From an uncultured Alphaproteobacteria bacterium (GTDB taxonomy: Bacteria; Pseudomonadota; Alphaproteobacteria; Paracaedibacterales; CAIULA01): a DNA stretch of 64,000 nt. Positions 50,788 through 60,829 of this stretch are shown here, one piece after another. Under the pieces are notes generated by a model. The model was given only the letters and a program-made list of their open reading frames with translations, did not search any database and was not told where the DNA came from. The DNA lies in NCBI GenBank assembly GCA_903899945.1, contig CAIULA010000022.1:1-64000 (forward strand), written 5' to 3'. The position numbers and the translations under genes are program-made. Positions within the stretch are counted from its first letter, which is position 1; each line of letters begins with the position of its first letter.

Positions 50788-53621
50788 TCTGAAATCCTTT
50801 CAAGGTGGGCATAAGGATTAAAGGTAGGCGCTTTTTCAGGAACTGGACAGGCAAGATAAGGAGTTGCTGAGTTCATAAAAGCTACAAGTAAATTGAGTAA
50901 GCCAGTTTCGGTTTCTTTTAAAAACTCTGAAGTGATCTCAAATTTTGAAATTTTTCCGGCCGGCTCTCCTCCTTTTAAATGCCAAATGGCAATTTCTTCA
51001 GGCAGGGTTTTGATGCCAAAACCACCTTGATCAGCCATGAGGGCCTCTAAAGAAAGTTGAGGGGAATAGCCATTTTTTATATCTTTTAAACGGGGAGGAA
51101 CGCCTGTTTTATAATCAATAATTCTTAAACGATCTTGATCCAAAATATCCAATCGATCGGCAATCGCTTTGATACTGAAAACAAAGTTTTGATAAGCAAG
51201 GGATAGTTGCCCTTTTTGTTCAATTAAATAAGCCTTTCCAGGACTTGTCCGAAGTTCATTTAAAAACCATGTCGCAATTTGTTCAAATCGATGCCACCAG
51301 AAAATGCGCGTGACCGGGTTTTTATCGAAATAAGGATTGGCTAGTTTTAGCAATTCATCAAGCGAGTTACTTCCAGTCTCATAATATTTTAAATAAGATT
51401 CCAGAATTTTATGAATGATTTGCCCTTTATCAGCATTTCCGAATTCTGAATCAAGAGGGAGAAGAGGAAACAATTTTAGACAGTGCTTTGCGTAAATGCC
51501 ATACGGATCACGCATCAATGTTTCAATTTCTGTAACTGAAAAATTAATAGGCCTGCTCTGAATAGGTGGGCACGGGGCGGGGCAGGTATAGGAAATAGAA
51601 TCAATTTGAGGGGAAAGGCTTTTGCTCCATTCTTTCCATGGAAATTGAGGAGAATTTTTTAACATCTCAGCATTTTTCTTATGCACAACTTCTAAACGTC
51701 TCCACCAACGACTGGGAATGGTTGGTGTGCCTTGATCGATTCGGGAACGCGTTAAAAGAAGATGGTTGGCATAAAAGCAGCAGCTGAAATCATGGGCTGA
51801 TAACCCAAGGCGTCTTTCTAAGGGGGGCAGGCCTAATTGTTGTCTCATGCTTCGGCTGAGCCACGGGTCATGATCAATTAAAGGTGGCCAACTGTTTTCG
51901 TTTAAGCCGCCCAAGATCATAACATCAGAATGACTAAGACGGGCTTCTAATGTGCCCAGGATTTTAATTCTTGAACCAATCCCCTTATAATCTCTTAATT
52001 TGTCACCTTGCTGCATTAAGGATGCTAGAAAAGCAGGATACTCTTTTGAGCTTAAAGGCGGAAAATGACTGCTTTCCTCAGATAATTTTTTTAAAAATGT
52101 TTGAACGGTTTCGCCATCTGCTTGTTCCCACAAGGGAGATGTTTCAGAAGTATCGCCTGTTAAAGATAGACAGATTTGTCTGTGAAGAGACAAAAGATCT
52201 TTAAAAAAATGGCTTTGCTCCAACGAAAACAACGGGCTGATGATATCTAAAATCTCTTGAAACCAAGGCAACAACGAAGGAAGTTTCTCTGAGATAACGG
52301 CTTCTAACTCTGTGATCTCAAGTTTAAATTTCCTTAAGATATTTTTCTCTAATGTTCGTACATTTTCCAGGTGTTGCAAGCGATTTGCTTTGAAGCACAA
52401 AGGGTGTTTTAAAACGACTAATAGTTGGCTGATTGTGGGGAAGAAGTAAAGATCCGCAACCAATAATACAAATCCACCAACAACCGAATTTGCTAGAGGT
52501 CGTCCGCTTGATGTATTGGGGACTAATTCCCATCGTTCAAGCTCCGTTTCTACCAGATGGCACAAGTGTTGATTAGGGCTAACAAGCGAAATTGTTCCCT
52601 TACTGGTTTCAATATAGTGACGCATCATAAGGGCAATAATTTTTGCTTCTTCGGCAATCGAATCACATTCGACCATCTGGGGCCAATATTCAGATGAAAA
52701 TGAAGAAGTCAATGTTAATTCTTTGTTGTTCATGGCAGCTGAAAGCAATTCATGGCGGCTGCTTTCTAAAGAGGTTTGGTGCTTTAAAATTACAACGTCG
52801 TCTTTGTTTATTTCTAAGAAATTAAGAAGGTTTGATAGTGTATGCTGAGGATGAGTTAAGGGTAAGTCTTTATTAAAACCTATAGTATCAAGGCCAGGCA
52901 GAATGACTTGACCTTGCGGCATGGATAAAACAGTTTTAATAAGTTCGGCTGTGGCAGGAACAGTCCCCGTTGTTCCGGCAATAATGATGGGGTGATCAGG
53001 CGGGTTTTCTCTCCAATTTTGGGCTAGCGTTCTCAAACCTTCTCTGATTCTGGCCTGTGACTCAATAGCACCTAAATCTTTTAAAATTGAGGGCCAGAAA
53101 TCGGTGACGATTTTTAAAAAATTAAGCGTTTCCTGCCAATGTTCCGCGTAATCTGTTACGACTAAGTCTTTTAAATTTTCTAGATTAATTCCGGTTGTTT
53201 CTGCTTCATCAATCAGGTGAATTAATCTTTCAGCGGCTTTTAAGGCGAGGCTTGGAGTATAATTGGGTAGCTTTAAAACTAATTGGGTGAAAAGACCCAA
53301 ACGTTTCAAAGGATTAATGGCAGCAGGAAGATCGTCAATTTTTGAAAGAAGAAGAGGATTTTCTGATTCAATATCAGCGAGGGCAATCATTCTTGGTAAC
53401 ATCAAAGGATGATCACTTTTAATCTTTGTTTGAAAAACCTCGCCTAGTCCTAAAAGAGCACGTCGTGTGGGCAGAACGACTAGCGTTTTTGCAAGGTCAA
53501 AAGGATTCGGGTATTGCTCTATCAAAAGCTCTGCGAGGCTTTTTAGAAAACATTGACCAAAATGGATCCCGATAATTTTATGAACTGTCATCGAAAAATG
53601 GGACTTAACGTCCCACAACAC
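50775..53621 (-). CDS. addB: AddB nuclease subunit, alphaproteobacterial type
   Basis: 948 residues at most; the ATG at 53591 (MTVHKIIGIHFGQ) is an alternative start. KTLVVLPTRRALLGLGEVF near the N-terminus replaces a classical Walker motif, as in the alphaproteobacterial AddB group. The C-terminal PD-(D/E)XK nuclease is visible as RLRIIDYKTGVPPR with a following Gln/Ser. VMILGGLNENSWPPLIDHDP and LSRSMRQQLGLPPLERRLGL are family blocks. It pairs with AddA. Its stop-to-start overlap shows coupling. Confidence 0.93.
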   Translation of the reverse strand: MLWDVKSHFSMTVHKIIGIHFGQCFLKSLAELLIEQYPNPFDLAKTLVVLPTRRALLGLGEVFQTKIKSDHPLMLPRMIALADIESENPLLLSKIDDLPAAINPLKRLGLFTQLVLKLPNYTPSLALKAAERLIHLIDEAETTGINLENLKDLVVTDYAEHWQETLNFLKIVTDFWPSILKDLGAIESQARIREGLRTLAQNWRENPPDHPIIIAGTTGTVPATAELIKTVLSMPQGQVILPGLDTIGFNKDLPLTHPQHTLSNLLNFLEINKDDVVILKHQTSLESSRHELLSAAMNNKELTLTSSFSSEYWPQMVECDSIAEEAKIIALMMRHYIETSKGTISLVSPNQHLCHLVETELERWELVPNTSSGRPLANSVVGGFVLLVADLYFFPTISQLLVVLKHPLCFKANRLQHLENVRTLEKNILRKFKLEITELEAVISEKLPSLLPWFQEILDIISPLFSLEQSHFFKDLLSLHRQICLSLTGDTSETSPLWEQADGETVQTFLKKLSEESSHFPPLSSKEYPAFLASLMQQGDKLRDYKGIGSRIKILGTLEARLSHSDVMILGGLNENSWPPLIDHDPWLSRSMRQQLGLPPLERRLGLSAHDFSCCFYANHLLLTRSRIDQGTPTIPSRWWRRLEVVHKKNAEMLKNSPQFPWKEWSKSLSPQIDSISYTCPAPCPPIQSRPINFSVTEIETLMRDPYGIYAKHCLKLFPLLPLDSEFGNADKGQIIHKILESYLKYYETGSNSLDELLKLANPYFDKNPVTRIFWWHRFEQIATWFLNELRTSPGKAYLIEQKGQLSLAYQNFVFSIKAIADRLDILDQDRLRIIDYKTGVPPRLKDIKNGYSPQLSLEALMADQGGFGIKTLPEEIAIWHLKGGEPAGKISKFEITSEFLKETETGLLNLLVAFMNSATPYLACPVPEKAPTFNPYAHLERISEWQQ

Positions 53622-54110
53622 TTAAAGAATGCTTAAAAAATGTTCCGCGCTTGTTAAATTGCATGTAGAAGCTGGCTCAACTTCAAGTCTTGTAACTTTT
53701 CCATCCTTAATAATCATTGCATAACGCTGAGAACGATACCCGAGACCAAGGGCGCTTAAGTCCATACCAAGCCCAAGAGCGCGTGTTAAGTCACCATTTC
53801 CATCAGCAATCATGGCAATTTCATTTTTCGTATGTTGGTTTTCAGCCCAAGCTTGCATAACAAATGGATCATTAACGGAAATACAAGCGATTTGGTCGAC
53901 ACCTTTGTCGATAAGCTGTTGTTTGTGGACGACAAAGCTGGGTAAATGTTTTGAGGAGCAAATTGGTGTAAAAGCACCTGGAATTGCAAAAAGAATTGTT
54001 GTTTTGTCTTTAAAAAAATCAGAGGTATTAAGATCAATAGGACCATTTGAAGTGGCTTGCTTTAAGGAAACATCTGGGATTTTATCGCCGACTTTTACAG
54101 ACATAGACAT
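53622..54110 (-). CDS. Peroxiredoxin (Prx5/type II)
   Basis: 162 residues from ATG 54110, which has GGAGG eight bases ahead; longer in-frame starts are less likely. The peroxidatic Cys is in PGAFTPICSSKHLP, the Prx5-type version, and NDPFVMQAWAE, then LTRALGLGMDLSALGLG, then RSQRYAMIIKDGKV complete the family pattern. A late Cys (ASTCNLTSAEHF) could be the resolving one. It reduces peroxides with thioredoxin or glutaredoxin. It abuts addB, so it may be the first gene of the addB-addA-trxA operon; thioredoxin from that operon is a natural donor. Confidence 0.9.
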   Translation of the reverse strand: MSMSVKVGDKIPDVSLKQATSNGPIDLNTSDFFKDKTTILFAIPGAFTPICSSKHLPSFVVHKQQLIDKGVDQIACISVNDPFVMQAWAENQHTKNEIAMIADGNGDLTRALGLGMDLSALGLGYRSQRYAMIIKDGKVTRLEVEPASTCNLTSAEHFLSIL

Positions 54111-54542
54111 GATTAAGGCCTCCATAATTTTATTATCTTTATTTATAGAGCATGATGACATATTAATCGATACAAATTATCAAAGCTTTCTTTGAAATTT
54201 TAGGGGGGGGAGTTGTTTGGATTCAATTCCATTTATTTCTAATCATCTACCTTGACATTTAAAAAAGAAAATCTATTTCAAGGTATAGGATAGGAAGTGC
54301 TATCCATAGACGTTTATTTGTGGTGAAGGGTTTGACAGGTTTTTTAAGTGGGAAAAAGCCTGGACTGGATTGGTGTGCCTTTTTTACCATTGTGGTAGAG
54401 GGTATCCCCCCACCCTTTTAGGTGGGCAGAAATTTGGGTGGGGATTAGAATTTTTAGGCTTTAAATTTAATAAAAATTTAAACAAATCGTTCTACCGGGG
54501 CAGAGGAGAGTTGATGCAAAAAGAAAATTTATTCATTCTCCC
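54111..54542. other. 432-base gap with GC-rich structured DNA
   Basis: It lies upstream of the peroxiredoxin gene and downstream of fmt (both minus). It holds several hairpins: ACCTTGA (54249-54255) with TCAAGGT (54278-54284), GGATAG-GAAGTG-CTATCC, and the compact GC-rich structure at 54355-54462 listed separately. No coding frame is convincing. The peroxiredoxin promoter must be in here but was not clear. Confidence 0.5.
54355..54462. ncRNA. Candidate structured RNA, strand uncertain
   Basis: The ends close by AAAGCCT (54355-54361) with AGGCTTT (54456-54462). Inside are TACCA-TTG-TGGTA (54385-54397) and CCCACC-CTTTTA-GGTGGG (54409-54426). The same C-rich strand (54404-54415) can instead pair with GGGTGGGGAT (54436-54445), giving two exclusive folds. 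The island is far richer in G and C than its surroundings. It matches no RNA family I know. Confidence 0.3.
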
Positions 54543-55448
54543 TTAGTTATCAAAAACCGAATACCCTCTTAAAAACTCAGCGGTTGAAAGCGATTTGCTT
54601 CCAGGTTTCTGAATTTTTTCTAACGACAGCGCTCCTTCACCGCAGCAGACAATCCATGAATGTTCAAAGGTTTTCAGAAACTGCCCTGGTTTCCCTTCGG
54701 CTGGAACGACAGAGGCCTCTAAAACTTTAATGGTGATATCTTTGTGTTCAAACCATGTTCCCGGCCAAGGGTTTAATGCTGAAATTTTTCTTTTTAACTC
54801 AATAGCAGATAGATTCCAATCTAAATGCCCTTCACTTTTAACAAGCTTATGAGCATAAGTCACACCTTCGGTAGGTTGTGGAATAGGCACAATCGCTGAT
54901 ATTTTCTCAAGGGTATTTACAATAAGATCCGCCCCTAATGCTGAAAGCTGATCATGCAGAATAGGAGTCGTGGTTGCTTGGGTAATGGTTAGGCTCTGCA
55001 TGTTTAAGATATCACCAGTATCCAAGCCTTCATCCATTTGCATAATGGTAATACCGCTTTCTTTATCTCCTTCAAGAATAGCCCTATGGATAGGGGCTGC
55101 CCCGCGCCAACGAGGTAAAAGGGAGGCATGAATATTAATACAGCCCACTTTAGGAGCCTCAAGAATGGCCTTAGGCAGAATAAGTCCATAAGCGGCAACC
55201 ACCGCTACATCTGCGTTATGGTTTTTAAAGATGGCTTGTTCTTCTTCGCTCTTTAAAGATTTTGGTGTATAAACTTTAATACCCAGAGCTTCTGCGGCTA
55301 GATGAACCGCACCTTTTTGAATGGAATGACCACGATCTTTTGGTTTCGGAGGTTGGCAATAAACTGCAACGATCTCGTGTCCTGCCTGAACAAGTTTTGT
55401 AAGGGCAGAAACTGAAAACTCAGGGCTTCCCATAAAAATAATGCGCAA
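54543..55448 (-). CDS. fmt: Methionyl-tRNA formyltransferase
   Basis: 301 residues. GSPEFSVSALTKL, the catalytic Asn-His-Asp set in CINIHASLLPRWRGAAPIHR and MDEGLDTGDIL, and the C-terminal tRNA-binding domain (LNPWPGTWFEHKD) are present. It formylates initiator Met-tRNA. It follows def by 22 bases, the usual def-fmt pair. Confidence 0.97.
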   Translation of the reverse strand: MRIIFMGSPEFSVSALTKLVQAGHEIVAVYCQPPKPKDRGHSIQKGAVHLAAEALGIKVYTPKSLKSEEEQAIFKNHNADVAVVAAYGLILPKAILEAPKVGCINIHASLLPRWRGAAPIHRAILEGDKESGITIMQMDEGLDTGDILNMQSLTITQATTTPILHDQLSALGADLIVNTLEKISAIVPIPQPTEGVTYAHKLVKSEGHLDWNLSAIELKRKISALNPWPGTWFEHKDITIKVLEASVVPAEGKPGQFLKTFEHSWIVCCGEGALSLEKIQKPGSKSLSTAEFLRGYSVFDN

Positions 55449-55470
55449 GATTACAGATTCCTTAGATGCA

Positions 55471-55986
55471 TTAAAGCTTAAATGATTTTTTTAGCTTTTG
55501 GACTTTTTGGATTATTAACTGCCTTTTGAGAGTAGACAAGTGATCTATATAAACAATTCCATCCAAATGATCAATTTCGTGTTGCAAGCATTTTGCCAAA
55601 AGATCCTCTCCCTCAATTTCTTGAGACTGGTTATGTTCGTCAAGATAACGCACACGTACAGCTTTAAATCTTTTAACGTTGGCAAATTGTTCAGGAACTG
55701 ATAAACAGGATTCTTGCTCAATTATGGTTTCCTTGGAATGCCAAATAATCTCAGGATTTGCCATTTTTATAGGCGGCAAATCGGGAAAATTATCTGATAA
55801 ATCAAAAACGATAACCCGCTTATTAATTCCAACTTGCGTCGCCGCTAAGCCAACACCATCCTCGGCATACATAGTTTCCATCAAATCAGCCATAAACTGA
55901 CGCAAAGCATCATCTACTTGCGCAACAGGTTCCGCTTTTATGCGGAGCCTTGGGTCTGGAATAGTTAGAACAGTTAAGCGTGCCAT
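55471..55986 (-). CDS. def: Peptide deformylase
   Basis: 171 residues. Motif 1 is GVGLAATQVGI; motif 2 reads ESCLSVPE in place of the usual EGCLS, with the zinc Cys kept; motif 3 is QHEIDHLDG. It removes the formyl group from new proteins. The Gly to Ser change is also known in Rickettsia-type enzymes and need not impair function. It lies seven bases behind ftsZ. Confidence 0.96.
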   Translation of the reverse strand: MARLTVLTIPDPRLRIKAEPVAQVDDALRQFMADLMETMYAEDGVGLAATQVGINKRVIVFDLSDNFPDLPPIKMANPEIIWHSKETIIEQESCLSVPEQFANVKRFKAVRVRYLDEHNQSQEIEGEDLLAKCLQHEIDHLDGIVYIDHLSTLKRQLIIQKVQKLKKSFKL

Positions 55987-55993
55987 AGGATTT

Positions 55994-57514
55994 TTAGTTG
56001 TTGCCTCTTCTTAAGAAAGCAGGAATGTCCAGAATGTCAACATCACGATCTTCTTCTGAGCTTTTTGTGTTATTTTTTAAAGCCTGTTCGGTAACAGGAT
56101 GCTGTTGCGAACGATTACGGCTGACACCGGTAAATCTCTCAAACAGCGAAGGGGTTCTTCTGCGTTCTGTTCTTTCATCTGAAGAAGCCGGTTGCTGTGA
56201 AAAATTACGAGACTCGTCTTGATAACTTTGAGATGCGCCAAAATTCTCATTCTTATCAAATAAAGAATTATTATCTAACTTCTCTGCTACTTCGAGGCCT
56301 TTGTTATCATCAGCATGATAAGATTTTGAAAAATCAGAGCTATTGCTTAAACTTTCTGCAGTTGGTGCTTGTGTTTTTTCTGCTTCTAGGGAACCATAAG
56401 GATCTGCATGAGTTTCTGCTGCAAATCCAGAATAAGCAGGAGCTGATTGTGTTCCGCTACTCGTATGTGGAGTTGCTGTTGGCTTTAAAGAAGAAGCAAA
56501 ACTTACTTCATTGATTGGACGCCACGCTGAAGTTGCAGTTGGTGCACCAATGCCTGTTGCCACAACAGAAACGCGCATTCTTCCGTTTAATTTCTCATCA
56601 AAGGTGGATCCAAAAATAATATTGGCTTCTGATTCTACGTCTTCTCTGATGCGATTTGCTGCCTCATCAACCTCATAAAGGGTCATGTCATAACCACCAG
56701 TGATGTTAATAAGAACGCCTTTAGCGCCTTTCATAGAGACATCATCAAGAAGCGGGTTAGAAATAGCAGCTTCCGCTGCATCGAGAGCGCGCCTATCACC
56801 TTCTGCTTCACCAGTTCCCATCATAGCCTTACCCATCTCAGCCATAACAGCCCTAATGTCAGCAAAGTCAAGGTTGATTAAACCAGGCATCATCATTAGG
56901 TCAGTAACACCCCGAACACCGGAATACAAAACATCATCAGCCATTTTAAAGGCGTCTGCAAAAGTTGTTCGCTCATTGGCGATTCTGAAAAGATTTTGAT
57001 TGGGGATGATAATTAAAGTGTCAACGTATTGTTGCAGTTCATCAATGCCTTTTTCTGCAGAACGAGCACGATGGGATCCTTCAAAATGAAAAGGTTTTGT
57101 GACGACGCCAACAGTTAAAATACCACTCTCGCGTGCGGCTCTTGCAATGACAGGGGCAGCTCCAGTTCCTGTACCACCGCCCATACCTGCGGTAATAAAA
57201 ACCATATTGCTGCCACGAAGATGATCAATAACCTCTTCCATTGATTCTTCTGCAGAAGCACGTCCCACATCCGGTTTGGAACCAGCACCAAGGCCTTGGG
57301 TTATATTAAGACCCAATTGAATTCTTTTGGCGCGATCTACCAAGGATTGTTCAAGAGCTTGAGCATCTGTATTCGCAACGATGAATTCAACGCCTTCCAA
57401 TTTAGCGCGAATCATATTATTGACTGCGTTACTTCCAGCTCCCCCAACGCCAATAACAGTAATTCGAGGTCTAAGATCTAATGCGTCAGGTGCTTTTGCT
57501 TTTTGTGTGGTCAT
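55994..57514 (-). CDS. ftsZ: Cell division GTPase FtsZ
   Basis: About 506 residues from ATG 57514, preceded by AAGGA; the frame extends to a TTG at 57526. [14 protein letters not shown], the tubulin signature [19 protein letters not shown] and the T7 loop [20 protein letters not shown] are intact. A long acidic, Ser-rich linker of about 170 residues leads to the C-terminal conserved peptide [15 protein letters not shown] that binds FtsA. The long linker is usual for alphaproteobacteria. A terminator-like hairpin separates it from ftsA. Confidence 0.97.
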   Translation of the reverse strand: MTTQKAKAPDALDLRPRITVIGVGGAGSNAVNNMIRAKLEGVEFIVANTDAQALEQSLVDRAKRIQLGLNITQGLGAGSKPDVGRASAEESMEEVIDHLRGSNMVFITAGMGGGTGTGAAPVIARAARESGILTVGVVTKPFHFEGSHRARSAEKGIDELQQYVDTLIIIPNQNLFRIANERTTFADAFKMADDVLYSGVRGVTDLMMMPGLINLDFADIRAVMAEMGKAMMGTGEAEGDRRALDAAEAAISNPLLDDVSMKGAKGVLINITGGYDMTLYEVDEAANRIREDVESEANIIFGSTFDEKLNGRMRVSVVATGIGAPTATSAWRPINEVSFASSLKPTATPHTSSGTQSAPAYSGFAAETHADPYGSLEAEKTQAPTAESLSNSSDFSKSYHADDNKGLEVAEKLDNNSLFDKNENFGASQSYQDESRNFSQQPASSDERTERRRTPSLFERFTGVSRNRSQQHPVTEQALKNNTKSSEEDRDVDILDIPAFLRRGNN

Positions 57515-57649
57515 CGTTACTATCAATCCTTACAACTTTTAAGTGAGTAATGAAAACTATCGTCCCAGTAATTCTAGTATAAAGGGTTGCTCATTACCAA
57601 GGGCAAATTATTACTTTCATCTACTTTTAACTATGATAATGGGCAATTT

Positions 57650-57680
57650 AAAAAAAATCTATAGTTAGTTTAACTATAGA
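57650..57680 (-). terminator. Intrinsic terminator between ftsA and ftsZ
   Basis: On the minus strand TCTATAGTTA pairs perfectly (10 bp) with TAACTATAGA across a three-base loop and is followed at once by eight T. It is 25 bases behind the ftsA stop and 136 bases before ftsZ, so ftsZ needs its own promoter or read-through. Confidence 0.75.
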
Positions 57681-57704
57681 CTGTATTTTAATTTGTTTTA
57701 AATT

Positions 57705-58997
57705 TTAAAAATTTTCTTTAATCCACATGTTAAATCGCTGCCATACTTGAGATTTACCTGCATTTATTCTGATAATTTGATTACCACTATAATCTTGAAG
57801 TCCATATTGAAGCAAACCTGCGCAAGTAGAGAAAGTCGGGCTGGTGACGATATCTCCCATTCCTATTAAGCCAGTCGGTTGTCCTAAGCGAACTTGTTTT
57901 CCAAGAATATGCGATGCCATCTCTCTAATGCCTTGAAGTTGGCTGGTTCCGCCTGTCAAGACAATCCGTTGATAAACAACCGGATCGGCAGGGGATCTGC
58001 GCATACTCTCTCCGACAAGTTCAAGAATTTCCTCAACACGCGAACGAATAATGTGAATCAATGTGCCTTTGGGAATTTGATAGGCTTGTGTTTTATCCGT
58101 TTCGCCCATTTGCGTTACCAAAATACTCTCCCTATCATCTGAAGAGGAGGGGATCAAAGTACCGTACAGAGTTTTTAGTCGTTCTGCCTGTGCTAGAGGG
58201 GTTGCAAGACCTCGCGCAATATCGTTGGTAATGCTAGAACCTCCTAAAGGAATACTGTCAATATGAACAAGATTTCCTTCATAAAAAGAGGCAATGGTTG
58301 TATTACCACCCCCAAGATCAACGATGGTAACGCCAAGTTCAAGCTCATCTTCGACCAAGATTGCAAGACCAGAGGCATAAGGAGGAACAACATATCCCGC
58401 AACATCCAAATGGCATCTGCCGATACAGCTTGTTAAGTTTCGAATGAGTCCAATAGGCGCTGATACTACGTGTAAGTTAACTGATAATTTTTCACCAATC
58501 ATGCCTCTTGGATCCCTAATGCCTTCAATTGAATCTAAGCAATATGAAAGAGGAAGAACGTGTATGACTTGTCTATCGGCGTTAATGGAAGTATCTCGAT
58601 TAACACTTAATAGACGACGTAAATGAGTTTCATCCACGGCATTGTTGGACAGATAGATTTCTGCTCTGATATTATGGGACGAAGTCGCACCAGCAGGAAG
58701 ATTAACATAAACACTGTTAATATTTTGTTTGGCTGTTTGCTCAGCACTATGAACAGCGTTTAAAATAGAATCTTCCAAAGCCTCTAGATCAATAATTTTT
58801 CCAGCTTTAATTCCGCGTGACACTTGGTAACCAACGCCCACAATTCGTAATTGCGAATTAATGTCTCCAGGATTCCCACCAGAAGAGGTTCGATTGTTTA
58901 CTTTTGCGATAGCGCAGCAAATCTTATTGGCTCCTATATCTAAAGCTGCAAATAATTCACTTTTTTCAGTGGGTGTTTTTTTTGTAAATAAGCTCAT
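57705..58997 (-). CDS. ftsA: Cell division protein FtsA
   Basis: 430 residues. It is the actin-like membrane tether of FtsZ. ALDIGANKICCAIAKV (phosphate 1), IVDLGGGNTTIASF (phosphate 2) and VLTGGTSQLQGIREMA (adenosine) are present. The last residues VWQRFNMWIKENF are the amphipathic membrane-targeting helix. It is preceded by gmk, not ftsQ, which is the usual upstream neighbour. Confidence 0.96.
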   Translation of the reverse strand: MSLFTKKTPTEKSELFAALDIGANKICCAIAKVNNRTSSGGNPGDINSQLRIVGVGYQVSRGIKAGKIIDLEALEDSILNAVHSAEQTAKQNINSVYVNLPAGATSSHNIRAEIYLSNNAVDETHLRRLLSVNRDTSINADRQVIHVLPLSYCLDSIEGIRDPRGMIGEKLSVNLHVVSAPIGLIRNLTSCIGRCHLDVAGYVVPPYASGLAILVEDELELGVTIVDLGGGNTTIASFYEGNLVHIDSIPLGGSSITNDIARGLATPLAQAERLKTLYGTLIPSSSDDRESILVTQMGETDKTQAYQIPKGTLIHIIRSRVEEILELVGESMRRSPADPVVYQRIVLTGGTSQLQGIREMASHILGKQVRLGQPTGLIGMGDIVTSPTFSTCAGLLQYGLQDYSGNQIIRINAGKSQVWQRFNMWIKENF

Positions 58998-59033
58998 TCT
59001 TGTTCTTTAATATTTCTTAAAAAGATATAGGGA

Positions 59034-59669
59034 CTATCCTTTAGGGTTTCTTAGACAATTTACAAAACTATGTAAAGAGGGTTGCCGCGTTCTTTTTAAT
59101 TTTTCACTTTTTAAAATAGATCGCACACATTCAACACTATACTCGAAATTTTCATTAATAATAACATAATCATATTCAGCCCAGTGACTTAAGTCATGAG
59201 AAGCCGATGCTATGCGACGTCTAACGACTTCTTCACTATCTTGAGCTCTTTTTCTCAATCTATTTTCAAGCTCTTCAAGAGAAGGAGGTAAAACAAAGAT
59301 GCTGACAAGATCCGCTTGTGCAGCCTGACTTAATTGTTGAGTACCTTGCCAGTCTAGGTCAAAGATAATATCTTTACCCTTTGAAAGGGCCTCTGATACA
59401 AGAGTTTTAGGGGTTCCATAAAAATTTCCATAAACCTCTGCATGTTCAAGAAGTTCACCTGCCTCAAGCATTTGATAATACGTTTCTTGATCAATAAAAT
59501 GATAATCATGTCCGTTGATCTCTCCAGCGCGAGCAGGTCTTGTTGTGACAGACACTGAAGTTATAACGTTAGATTCTTGTCTAAGTAGCTCTTTTACAAT
59601 TGATGTTTTTCCTGCTCCCGAGGGAGAAGATAAAACGAGCATAATGCCGCGATGAGAATTGGATGACAT
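59034..59669 (-). CDS. gmk: Guanylate kinase
   Basis: 211 residues from ATG 59669, two bases behind the mltG stop; a longer start would overlap mltG. The P-loop LSSPSGAGKTSIVKELL and the GMP-binding RPARAGEINGHDYHF are intact, with the lid segment RLRKRAQDSEEVVRRR. It converts GMP to GDP. Its place beside mltG matches other alphaproteobacteria. Confidence 0.96.
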   Translation of the reverse strand: MSSNSHRGIMLVLSSPSGAGKTSIVKELLRQESNVITSVSVTTRPARAGEINGHDYHFIDQETYYQMLEAGELLEHAEVYGNFYGTPKTLVSEALSKGKDIIFDLDWQGTQQLSQAAQADLVSIFVLPPSLEELENRLRKRAQDSEEVVRRRIASASHDLSHWAEYDYVIINENFEYSVECVRSILKSEKLKRTRQPSLHSFVNCLRNPKG

Positions 59670-59671
59670 GG

Positions 59672-60712
59672 CTATAGTTTGCTTTCTTCTGTTTGGCGGC
59701 GACTGATTTTTCTCCATGTTGTTACACGTTGATTATGATCTTTTAGATTTGAACTAAAGACATGTCCGCCTGTTCCGTCAGCTACAAAATAAAGATCCTT
59801 TGTCGTTTCAGGGTTAAGAACAGCTTCAATGGCTGCGCGTCCTGGGCAAGCGATGGGTGAGGGAGGGAGCCCGGTCACGGTGTAGGTATTAAAAGGAGAT
59901 TCTATTTGCAGATCTTTTTTTGTTAATCCTCTTTCTAGTACATGCTTTCCTTCGGTAATAGCGTAAATTACAGTAGGATCAGCTTGAAGGCGCATGCCAA
60001 TTTTTAATCTATTTAGAAAAACGCTAGCTACTCTGCGGCGTTCTGTTGGCAATTTTGTTTCCTTTTCAACAATAGAGGCCAGCACTAATGCATGATGAGG
60101 AGTGGCTGTATGCGGATTTTTTGAAACCTTTTGAGGCCATAATTCATTCATAAGATTTGTCATTGCACGTTGCATATTGCTCAGCAGCTTTTGTCGATCA
60201 TCGCCATAAGAATAAGAGTAAGTTTCAGGGAGAAGAGTTCCCTCAGGAGGTATGGATGTGATTTCTCCTGACAGAGAATCTGTGTTTTCTAAAATACTCA
60301 CAATCTGACTGACCATTAAACCTTCAGGAATTGTGAGTTTACGAATAACGGTTCTTCCTTCACTCATTTGGTTAATGATAGCCCAAGGAGATGCCGTTTT
60401 AGATATGAGGTATTCTCCAGCTTTCAGTTTTTTCTTTGGGTAATGAAGATATTGTGCAGCCAAAAAGAACCAAGGGTAAGAAAGAACGCCTTTTTGCACA
60501 AGCTGTTCAGCTATGGAAAACGAAGATGTCCCAGGTTTTATGAAAACTGTAATATCTTGATTTCGTGAGCCTTTTGTAAAAATGCCTTCGGGCCCATGTA
60601 AAATAAACAAAATGGAAAAAGAGAGAGTTATCACAACAAGAGCAACACGAGTCAATCGCCTAAAAAAAGCGCGAAAAAAAGAAGCGGATGGTTGAACGGA
60701 CTCTGAAATCAT
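59672..60712 (-). CDS. mltG: Endolytic murein transglycosylase
   Basis: 346 residues. One N-terminal membrane span (RVALVVITLSFSILFILHG), then a LysM-like part and the YceG catalytic region: LASIVEKETKLPTER with the catalytic Glu, LQADPTVIYAI, SPFNTY and GLPPSPIACPGRAAIEAVLNP. It cuts nascent glycan strands to end them. The first gene of mltG-gmk-ftsA. Confidence 0.95.
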   Translation of the reverse strand: MISESVQPSASFFRAFFRRLTRVALVVITLSFSILFILHGPEGIFTKGSRNQDITVFIKPGTSSFSIAEQLVQKGVLSYPWFFLAAQYLHYPKKKLKAGEYLISKTASPWAIINQMSEGRTVIRKLTIPEGLMVSQIVSILENTDSLSGEITSIPPEGTLLPETYSYSYGDDRQKLLSNMQRAMTNLMNELWPQKVSKNPHTATPHHALVLASIVEKETKLPTERRRVASVFLNRLKIGMRLQADPTVIYAITEGKHVLERGLTKKDLQIESPFNTYTVTGLPPSPIACPGRAAIEAVLNPETTKDLYFVADGTGGHVFSSNLKDHNQRVTTWRKISRRQTEESKL

Positions 60713-60754
60713 ACCCTTATTTTACACAAAACAGGATAAAATAATAGCAAAGAA

Positions 60755-60829
<75 letters not shown>

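Noticed and set aside
53155-53180. CGTAA-TCTG-TTACG, similar to the LuxR-type operator
   Set aside because: The spacer is four bases and it lies within the addB coding sequence; likely chance.
55471-55986. Peptide deformylase with EGCLS changed to ESCLS as an inactive enzyme
   Set aside because: The zinc ligands are all kept and similar variants are known in Rickettsia-type enzymes.
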